NCBI RefSeq assembly: GCF_003573695.1
Contig: NC_039366.1
Location: 157,517,072 to 157,581,071 of the forward strand
Length of the DNA stretch: 64,000 nucleotides
Reading direction: 5' to 3'
DNA from: Papaver somniferum
Taxonomy: Eukaryota; Streptophyta; Magnoliopsida; Ranunculales; Papaveraceae
How positions within the stretch are numbered: position 1 is the first letter of the stretch; each line of letters opens with the position of its first letter. Under the pieces are notes generated by a model. The model saw nothing but the letters and a program-made list of their open reading frames with translations. It was not told the DNA's origin and did not search any database. A program made the position numbers and the translations under genes. Positions 55,534-64,000 of this stretch are shown piece by piece.

Positions 55534-57019
55534 CTAATTCCTTCCGATGTCTGGCTGAAAACTTTAAACATAGCACTTCTTGGGAGGTAACCCAATATCA
55601 TGCGACACGGTAATATCTTTCCTTAACTCTTTTGCTTCAAATGGTAACAGTTTCTCCTTGTTCATATGCTTTTAATTTTATCTTTAGAACATTGAGGACA
55701 ATGTTAGATTTAAGTTTGGGGTATGGGAGAAACTTTTTAGTTGCACTTTTGAAACTTCTAGCGTCACATGGTATCCGGTTAGCTAAGTTTACATACTGTT
55801 TCTCACCGAAAAGATAGAAATTGGAATGCTAGAGATAACAACTTATTGAGACATTAGAGAAAAAGACATTGAGATCCTTGAAATTCAGGAGAGTACTTAT
55901 TCCTTTTAGAGGGTAACCGTGATGGACCTAACCATACATGATGGAAAGGCAAGTAGGTCAGGGAAATGCCAGAAAGACAAAGAAACCTCACAATGTAGTC
56001 TTAGTTACTGGATTGCGACTCTCTCTCAGTAGAAACTTATCATCATCAACAAGCGGAGCGACATCAAAATCTATGAAGAAAGTTGAAGACGTTTTAGGTT
56101 TAGAAGCAACAATAGAAGATAATAATTCAAAAATCAAAGTTGAAGTTATAAGAGCAAATGATATGAGTTGTTAGAATCCATGATACCAAGACATCACAAG
56201 TTGCGAAGATCCAAGTTTTGAAAGTCCTTCTCTTATGGCCATGTAAATTTTTGTTTTCAAAAAAAAAAAAAAATTAAAAATTAAAAACTAAAAAAAAAAT
56301 TAAAAAAAATGAAAAATGAAAAAAATAATAAAAATGAAACATCATTACGTTCTTTTTGTTCAATAAGGCCATAGGGAAGAAGAAATTTTATAAGTCAAGC
56401 AAGAAATCGAAGAGAAGAGTTAATTGTCAAGGTTCCATGAGGTTCGAGAGTTTATCATCAACAGTTGAAGACCGAAGAAGGCGTTGTTTCTACTGAGCAC
56501 TGTGAGAGAGTCGAAGAAAGATGCATTTTGGTTGGTTTGTTAGTCTGCTTTCAATCTGGCATAAAATATTTCTAGCACTGGTTTAACTCATCACACGTAA
56601 TTAGTCCAGCTGTGTAGCAGATGTCCCTCTCATTTTTATCTCTCTCCTAATCTTATCCAGCTGTAAAGCAGCGGAAGCATCTTACAATGTTTATCTAGCT
56701 GTGTAGCGGATATCTCTTTATCTAGCAGTGGTGTGGATGTGTCTCCCCTTTTCTTCAGTCAGCTTTAGAGCTGACACCTTTAATTTCTCTGGCATTCTAC
56801 TTACTTGGAGATAGGAAGAGAATATGTATGTCCTCATAGCTCTTTGGATACTTGTGACCAATTAGGAGTAAAGGTTTTGTGGGTACACCTCTGGTAAACC
56901 CTCCGGAGACAACACTCTGCCGCTAGGGCCACCTAGCGGTTTAACGGCCTGCTGCACGTGCTAAGTGTAGTCTTTTTATCTTTTCAAAAATAAATTTTGC
57001 TCGAGGACTAGCAAATAAT
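55534..57019 (+). other. E-E 3' untranslated region
   Basis: Matches E-D 49053-50439 over most of its length. Hairpin ACATTGAGGACAATGT at 55689-55704 with AAGTTTGGGGTATGGGAG after it. An A-rich tract (56258-56335) and a GC-rich inserted block (56900-56970, CCGCTAGGGCCACCTAGCGG) are specific to E-E. Confidence 0.7.
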
Positions 57020-57034
57020 AAGTTTGGGGGTATT
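57020..57034 (+). promoter_or_regulatory. E-E polypurine tract
   Basis: AAGTTTGGGGGTATT directly before the 3' LTR, as in E-D. Confidence 0.8.
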
Positions 57035-58544
57035 TGATAGACACATTTTTGTGTTTAATTTGATCTCAATACTATATATTGTTGGCACTCGAGTTTGTAC
57101 TAATTTTGGTGTTTTATGTGTTTGTAGGCACCTTTGGAAAATAAACATTTTTTGGAAAATTCGGCTCAAAAAGTTGGTAAAAGCCCCGGAGGACACGTGT
57201 TATTCAGACTCTCACCGTTGGATAAGGGGCACCTCAATTACTAAGGGGCACCCCAGGTCACCCCAAAAGGCATCTGCTATTCGCACCCCAGTACAGGATT
57301 AGGGGGAGGTCATCTTCTCCATTTGAATTTTGTTTTTGGCGGGAAAATGGAGAACATTTCTGCAGATTTTTGATCGAATTGTTGAACGTGTTCTAGGGAG
57401 ATTCAATGGCTGATTTTTGGTAGATAGTTGTGATATGGCCTATTAAACACACTGTGGGCGTTTGGTTCGACCAGAATTGGCTAGAATCAGCTAAACAATT
57501 CACGGGTTGAAAACAGGGCAGTTCGTGTATATCACGGGTTTCACATGATTTGGAGAAGATTCAACATGTTTTGGGCGTGCATGGAAGACCCTCACAGCCT
57601 GTTGGAGCGTGAAGGAGTTAAATATGGTAATTTGGAGGCTTGAAAACGCAGGAAAGAAAACATTCCCAGAAATATTTTCTTTACTGCCGAGTTAAAGAGA
57701 ATTATATGGAGTGAATGAGCGAGATTCGATGGGTCTGTTGGCTATAAAAAGGTTGCTGGGGTTGAGTAGAAAGGGCGTCGAGAGTTTGGGGTTGAGAGGA
57801 AAGCTCAGGAAGCAGAAATCACGAGTTGCAGAAACTCGGTTCCTGCTGCTTCTGCTGAAGAACGCGAAGAACATGAAGAACGGACGTCCAGGAACCGTCG
57901 TTCTTCAACAGTGACAACGACAGGTCAGCGTGGGTCATAGGTGTGAGTCTTAGAACCACAAAGACAATAACACTTCTCTTTTATCGTTCTTTTGTGACGC
58001 TTCTTGTGGGTCGCACATTAGTTGTTTACACCATTTTCTCTTCTTATCTTCATTGTAAACACCATTTGAGCAATAAATAAATATTTTGAGCGTGTTTTTA
58101 TCATGATGAGCTAAACCCAACACTGGGACGACGGAGGAGGGTGAATTTCATACACGGGTAAATTTATTTTATTCTTTTTTATGACTTTTGCATTAATTTA
58201 AAATTGAAATATGATTTGAATTAATTGGTTGTTATTTAATTTGATGATGTATGCTTAGCTTAGGTGTTTTGATACATCATGCTTAGGACTTACAATCGAT
58301 GTTTTGAGAATCTATCTTGGCAAAATCAGAGTCCATGTTAATTTTATTGAGTTTTAAATTTTCAAAGAATATATGAATGAACCCTGTGTAGTGAATTCGG
58401 CCAAATCCTTAGTCCCAGTACCTCTCGCCCATTGTTAATATTTTTGTATATATAATTTTATTAAATCTAAAATTTCATTTCCTTCACAAGTCTGAAACGA
58501 ATCTTTTTACCACTATCACTACAACAACTTTTGGAAAACCATCA
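57035..58544 (+). repeat. E-E 3' LTR
   Basis: 1510 bp, TGATAGACACATTTTTG...ACCATCA, complete. It shows what the 5' LTR has lost (about 270 bases after 58283). Confidence 0.85.
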
Positions 58545-58549
58545 TGCTG

Positions 58550-60082
58550 TCCACTCAGTTACATATTTCAATCATGGTCACTATTAGGAAGGAAGTTATT
58601 CCATCAATATGATCACAAAAACGTTCCACAGATTCAGTCTCTATAAATGCATCACATATTTAGCTGAGAGAGTTATCCCTACCAGTAGTTTTCTCTCCCA
58701 GACGAGTGTTTGACCTTAGTGAGTAGATTAATGCTTCTCGGATCGCCTGGATCTATCCTCGACGGTAACCTATTTCCATGAAAACCTACTACTAATCCTT
58801 GAAACGATTGGGTAAATAAAGACCAAGGCGAGCTCCTGGGGACCCACCAAAATCTTGCAAAATCTCAGATCGATATCCAGACTAATGTGAAAATGCGTTT
58901 ACAGTTACCAGTAGGGAAAAAAATCTAGATCGAGTACACGTTTCCTAAAGAAATAGTACTAAAACTCCTGAGAATAGCACGGACGAGATCCAGTTTGTTT
59001 GCAATCGACCTCACCAGATAAGATGAAGTTTGTTACAAACGCGACCGAACAAAAGAGCAACCATCCAGCCGATCTCACTGCTCTCAAGGATCATATGATG
59101 AACTAAACTTGAAGATTCCGGCGAATATTTAGTCCAAAATTCGTTTAGGTCAAGGGCCCTCAACCTGATCACAGGGGACTCAGGAAGTTTACCTTACCTT
59201 ACTATTTTATTTATAACTCTTTCATTCCATATCTGACTGACCTAGTTCTTTTTATGTTGGATTTGTCTTTTCGTTGTCAACAAGATACAAATAGAACACT
59301 TGAAGGCTCCACAAAATTCATGACCTTGGAAAAAGCATTGCAGAGCCATCTAGGGCTAAAAACCACCAGCCAAGATATATCTTGTTGTCATTCTTGCTTC
59401 AGGGGATCATGACCAGAATGAGACTAGATTCTAAGACGACGCTCGACCAAAGCTCATACTTATCTGAAAACACAAAGTCGTCGGTCGATATGCCATCTCA
59501 ACACCGTCCCGTCAGAAAGAAGAGGAGTCATAGCAATTGTACAACCAAGTCTCGATGAGCCTCCAAAGCTCCAGCTATACCAACCCGATAAAGACTCCAC
59601 CGCTCGACATACAATCACAACCAGATATTGTCACTGAAGTAAATAAGGAAAGGATCCAAGACCGTAACTCTTCTTTAATCAGGCCATAAGCTACTCATCC
59701 AGACACTCCTAGAAGTTCTCGCAGTCAAAGCCTTTTTCTCTCAAAAAGATCGGCTCGACAAGCTTCCCCATGTGTCAGAGTCAGACATGATAACTAGAGG
59801 ACACGATTTGACGGGAACTTATATCACCTTCACCTTATGCTCCATCTTGTGAAATAATTATCTCTAACAGTATTTCAGACCCTCATACTCATATCTACAG
59901 TACTCCTCTCCCTACGTGGGCATCTATTCAAGAAGCTGATCACCTCCCGTCTCCGACGCCTCTCAAGGGAGGTTTTAAAACCAGAAGAAAAGGTTTTAGC
60001 TACAAGTCACCTGATCAACAAGAAAGGCAAAAGTTTCACGCAAGAGTACGATCCTAAGGGAGGAATTCTTTACTTATATAGA
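58550..60082 (+). pseudogene. E-F gag-like remnant
   Basis: Reads from ATGGTCACTATTAGG at about 58574 with many stops. Stretches such as PLPTWASIQEADHLPSPTPL and KGGFKTRRKGFSYKSPDQQE (59905-60040) look coding and Pro/Lys-rich. I could not find the gag core, so this is a probable but unproven gag start of E-F. Confidence 0.4.
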
Positions 60083-63000
60083 TGGGGAAAAACGATTCGC
60101 TGGTTTTTAAGGAATTGAGGAGACGACCGTACGGAGGAGACTCCTCGAACCGAGCGAAATGTTAAACCTCACACAGATGCGCCGCTGCAAAGGGGGTGCT
60201 TTAGATTCGAGAGATCAATCTGTAGTACTCCGGCCTAAATCAAGACAATGACCGTTCCAGAGTAAATCGGTCACAAGAGAGGATGGGTTGATCTGTAGGA
60301 GGGAAGCTGGGAAATGTGTGGAATCAATGGTAATCAAAGATTGTGGGTGTATGAATTCCGAATATGATAAGCTCTGAATGATTGGAATTGCTCAATTGAG
60401 AGTAGTTGCTCAATTGATGAGTTGATAATCTCGTGTTGTCGATGAGACGTGAGATTGATGATACAGTTGATGCTGATGATTCAATCATGATTCAGAGATT
60501 TATTTATATTGCTGGAATTTTAGACACCATGATTCCATGAAGTGTGACAGTTGATGGAATCAAGGAGTGGGGAAGTGGAGATCGTGTTTGAAACCAATTG
60601 CTCAACGTGTGGAGACTTGGTCGATTTTCCACCCACTACCTCGTGAATTCGTTCAACTGATTGTACGACTTGCTCACATTCCATCGTGTGTTTGAATATA
60701 CGTGTCGTAGACTGCCAGACCAAAACTCTAAGTGATATCCCCCAAGTGACACGATTGACGTCTCGTGGTTTGATGGGACGATGAGTCCATGTAGTCGTTG
60801 AGTTGAACATGATGTTCTGAAACTCATGAATTGAACATGTCATGAGACAGAGGTATAGTTCTTACGATAAAGTGAGCAAGTATTGCTCATTCGATGGATC
60901 GTTGAATATTGATTGTTGAACCAATATTGAGCAAATATTCCTCATCTGAGAAAGTGCTGCTCATGTGATGAATTGTTGAATATTTGATCGTCTGAGCATG
61001 TGTTGCTCATCTGATGGATTATTGGCAGCGTACCAAAAATATTAATTAGAATACTGGTCGTTGAACCGAGCATAATTGATAAAATTAATGACCGTGAGTT
61101 CGTCGTAAAATTATTAAGGTTAGAATCTGGAATGATGATCCTTGGATTCAGAAACCCTAATTTGATCAATTGATGATCAATTCATGGTTCGTCAGAATTT
61201 CAACCATGGGACGAAGGAGGGAGCGACTACATGGGACCGTTGATCAACCATCCAGTGTCCATATGCTCAAGTGAGCAAATACGAAGAACTCCTGAAGAGT
61301 TGACGATTTATTGGTGGAAGAATGATTAAATGCTGTCTTAATCATTTATTCAAAAATGCTTGTCTGAGCCTTAGGTGAGAAAACCTAATTAATTATGACG
61401 AGGCGAGGGACCGACCATGGAGTCATGAAATCGGCCCTGGGTTGTCCCATGACCGCCTGAAGATCACTTCATGAAAATCCAAAGTGTTTGGGAGAGTTTT
61501 GGACCTAATACGAGCAATTGTGCAAATTAGGTCAAAACTGTGAAAATTGATGGGACCGGCTTCCGTGGGCCAAAGAGACAATATTGGTCGGTCAAGATAG
61601 CATGCTCGTGTCCCCAAGGCATCAACGTTTCAGTCCTGAGAATTTTGATATTTTCTGGCGTGCAATTGAGCATCCATTCGAGAAAATATGCCAAAATTAG
61701 GGTTTCGACGAAACTGAGGAAAACACCATGAGATGATGAAAAATAATTATAAAATAAGGAATGAGGAGGCTGGGACTGCCGTGGTCAAGGCATGGTCGTC
61801 CGGTCGTGACCACGGTCTCGTGGTGCCTTTTCCTTAATTTTATAATATTTTGATGATTTTATGAAAAATTCATGAATTTTGAGAAATTTGATGAATTTAG
61901 GGAGTTTCCATGAATTGAAGGAGTTTTCATGAGTTCAAGGAAGCAAAAAATATTAAAATAATAAAAACAAGGGCGTGTGGGACCGTAGAAGGCATGGCCG
62001 GCCGGCTTGGGCCGGTCCCACGAGTTTCCCTAATTTTTGTGTATTTTTAATGTATTTTTGATGAATTGAGGGAATTTTTCCTAATTTGAGAGAAATACCA
62101 TGAAATCAAGGAATTTGATGAATTCAAGGAAAACTAATAATAAAATAATAAAACAAAGGGGCGTGTGGGACCGGCTAGGGCATGGCCGGTCGGCCAAAGC
62201 CTGGTCCCACAAGTTTTCATAATTTATTTTATTTTATTATTATTTGATGATTTGTGCAAAAATACCATGAAATCAAGGAGTTTTTTCATGAAATTAGAGA
62301 AATAATAACAATAATAATAAAATAATAATGAACCGTGGGGTGTGGGTCCGTTTGGGACCAAGGCATGTCCGGTTGGCTAATGGTCACACCCCATACTCCT
62401 TTCCTTAATTTTATGTTATTTTTTATGGATTTATGGAAGTACCATGAAACCGAGGAGTTTCCTCGAGACGAAGGAGATTTGATAAAATGAGAGAATTTTC
62501 ATCAAATCATGGAAAATAATAAAAATGCATTAAAAATATAAAACTGGTGTGAGATTGACCATGACACGGTCGGTCGGTCGTGTGTCCGTGCTGCCAGCAC
62601 CCTGGTCAATATTTTTAATTATTTATTATTTTCTTCTCTATTTTGCATAGGTTCATCGTTTCGTTGTATTTTTGAAATACTCGTTCGTGCGGTGATTGTT
62701 AGTGTATCGTCGTTGAATACACCTTCACAATTTGAACCGGGGCTTACTTAGAGGTAGCTAGACCCCCAGTTGTTGATTGTTTATTACTAATTGTGGAATT
62801 CGGTGGAGAATAATTCACAAAACTGAGTAATAAGATGTTTATTATTAATTCATAAGATCAGCTGAGGATTCGACTACGAATTCAGAATAATAAAGTGAGC
62901 ATTACCATTCCATGGGATCGTAGATTCGACCATAGAATCGAAGTAATTAAGATTTATCTATTACCATTTATGAGACCAGTTGTGAATTCGATCATGAAAT

Positions 63001-63598
63001 CGGAGTAATGAGATAATATAGTTATTGTTATTCTATGAGATCAATCCGTGGATTCGATCATAGAATCAGAACAATTATTATTGCCAATCCATGGGACCAG
63101 TCGTGGATTCGACCAAGGAATAGGAGCAATTGTTATTGCCATTCCATGGGACCAGTCGTGGATTCGACCATGGAATAGGAGAAATTGTAATTAGGAATAA
63201 TTAACTTTGTGGATTTATACTAGCAGAGCAAGCTGTCTAGGAGCATTAATTATCCCGATATGAGCTTGTCGGTAAGCCATATCCTTTATATAGTCAGGGT
63301 AAACTCGTTGTTTGTTCCTGAAGACATTATCGCTCTATACTAGCAGAGCAAGTTGTCTAGGAGCCGTCCATCTCGTGATACTACATAGAAATAATCACTG
63401 AAAGTATTCAGTATTCATGAGATATGTCGTTTTCCAGTCGTGAGACTACATATCTACATGTACTCTGAGAGAAAGTACTCTCCGTTGAGAATTCGATGAG
63501 AGACCCGTGTCTCGATACTCACATCTGATTGCTGGATCAGAGCTTCGTATAATTATGAGTTTACGATTTTAGCCTTTGTCGAAAATCCACCATCTACA
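60083..63598 (-). repeat. E-G 3' LTR (relative of E-C)
   Basis: About 3.5 kb, clearly related to the E-C LTRs but much more diverged. Starts TGGGGAAAAACG on the plus strand, ends CCATCTACA. It has at least five GC-rich modules (61770, 61976, 62164, 62340, 62548), a minisatellite (62846-63188), two CTAG-type hairpins (63213, 63332), and a single copy of the unit that is duplicated in E-C. It is followed by the polypurine tract and internal end of its element, so the rest of E-G lies right of the window. Confidence 0.85.
62846..63188. repeat. degenerate minisatellite in E-G LTR
   Basis: Six units of about 55-75 bases of the form 'ATTCCATGGGACCAGTCGTG' then 'GATTCGACCATGGAAT.GGAG'. The last two are nearly identical, suggesting recent slippage. 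In E-C the same place has three shorter, different units (31508-31615). Confidence 0.75.
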
Positions 63599-64000
63599 TT
63601 AAGTCCCTGCTTACTGAGGAAAGCTGTGTTCCTCAGTCAGCATTAAATGGTGATTTTCCGGCCATAAATAATAATACGAGTAATTGAACTTAGTCGTAAG
63701 TTGAGACATTACCGGATTTAGAGAGCATGAGCAAACCAAGACTTGATGAAGGCTTCAATGTCATGATTGGAGCATCGTTTGATGAGCATAAATTGGTGTT
63801 GATCCACTGGTTTGGACGACGAGTCCATGGTCGGTTAGGATTCGCGGGCCGGACCCAAGAAAGGAATCCGTTTTAGCGCAGACGCTCGTTCGTTCATTAG
63901 TTTAAGAAACAACGAAATAGACCTGAGTCTAATGATAAAAAATTGTCTATGAGCTTTCACGAAAAGCAAAATTTTATTTTTAAAATATGTGAGATCTCAC
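63599..64000 (-). mobile_element. E-G internal 3' end, cut by the window edge
   Basis: Matches E-C 32177-33070 with gaps: TTAAGTCCCTGCTTACTGAGG (polypurine tract on the minus strand), then AAATTGGTGT, GGTTAGGATTCGCGGG. The leader exon of the antisense gene (E-C 32445-32775) is absent; the match resumes in the first intron (TCTAATGATAAAA, GAGCTTTCACGAAA). Confidence 0.75.

Larger units (their letters stand above)
52529..58544 (+). mobile_element. E-E: second pol-less element, relative of E-D
   Basis: 6016 bp. 5' LTR 52529 to about 53780 (3' end deleted), interior, 3' LTR 57035-58544. Target duplication GGCTG (52524-52528) and TGCTG (58545-58549), one mismatch. The 5' LTR end, primer site and leader were removed by a deletion whose edges share CATCATGCTT (near 53770). 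A broken copy of the conserved ORF follows (53859-55533). It could not be reverse-transcribed now because the primer site is missing. Confidence 0.85.
43855..60082 (+). mobile_element. E-F: Tat-like element, host of E-D, E-E and E-G
   Basis: The LTR starts TGTAGATGGTGAAATTTGG at 43855 (like the E-C LTR start TGTAGATGGTGG). It is interrupted by E-D (44857-51904), resumes at 51910, has a promoter-like TATAAATAG at 52230 and ends near 52503. A primer site follows, then E-E (52529-58544), then gag-like remnants (58550-60082), broken by E-G at 60083. The right part lies beyond the window. Uninterrupted LTR length would be about 1.6 kb. Confidence 0.6.

Overview
This is nuclear DNA from a flowering plant, almost certainly intergenic repeat-rich DNA. 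It is AT-rich, has plant-style LTR retrotransposons with Ty3/gypsy Tat-like features, polypurine tracts, tRNA-type primer sites and (TTA)n tails. I see no intact host gene, rRNA or tRNA. Several repeat families (27.3-27.9 kb and the pol-less LTR elements) remind me of poppy-family (Papaveraceae) genomic DNA, but that is an unverified recollection.

Layout, left to right. 1-5.45 kb: old AT-rich DNA with degenerate MULE-like ends, one decayed fructokinase exon (4425-4574) and a small foldback element (4861-5165). 5.45-14.56 kb: an old plus-strand LTR element (E-A; split left LTR, primer site at 13313, truncated right LTR). Its left LTR was interrupted by E-B, a 6.5 kb minus-strand non-coding LTR element (5561-12088) with 1.9 kb LTRs. 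14.56-18.8 kb: decayed sequence, partly copia-like. 18.8-26.7 kb: a nest of minus-strand non-LTR retrotransposon copies (A, B, C, D) encoding N-terminal zinc-finger, reverse transcriptase, CCHC knuckle and a restriction-enzyme-like (PD-D/E-K type) endonuclease, mixed with tRNA-derived SINE copies whose 3' tail resembles the 3' end of those same elements. 26.7-28.6 kb: decayed copia-like remnants.

28603-43810: E-C, a 15.2 kb minus-strand Tat-like element with 3.5 kb LTRs and a perfect GAAAC target duplication. Its gag and protease are decayed and RT/RNase H/most of integrase are deleted. It also carries an antisense (plus-strand) multi-exon plant-mobile-domain gene. 43855 onward: E-F, a plus-strand Tat-like element (LTR starting TGTAGATGG at 43855, primer site near 52504, gag remnant 58550-60082), itself hit three times. 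E-D (44857-51904, target duplication CTCAT) and E-E (52529-58544) are related pol-less elements that share a conserved non-gag ORF. E-G (60083 to beyond the right edge) is the 3' LTR and internal end of a relative of E-C.

No genes here work together in an operon sense. The functional logic is parasitic: E-B, E-D and E-E have LTRs, primer sites and polypurine tracts but no polymerase, so they presumably borrowed enzymes from autonomous Ty3/gypsy elements, and the SINEs presumably borrowed the enzyme of the endonuclease-bearing non-LTR family. The most interesting points are the antisense mobile-domain gene, the conserved ORF of E-D/E-E, a hairpin plus internal second polypurine tract shared by three pol-less elements, the SINE/LINE shared tail, and the arrays of GC-rich inverted modules in the Tat-like LTRs.
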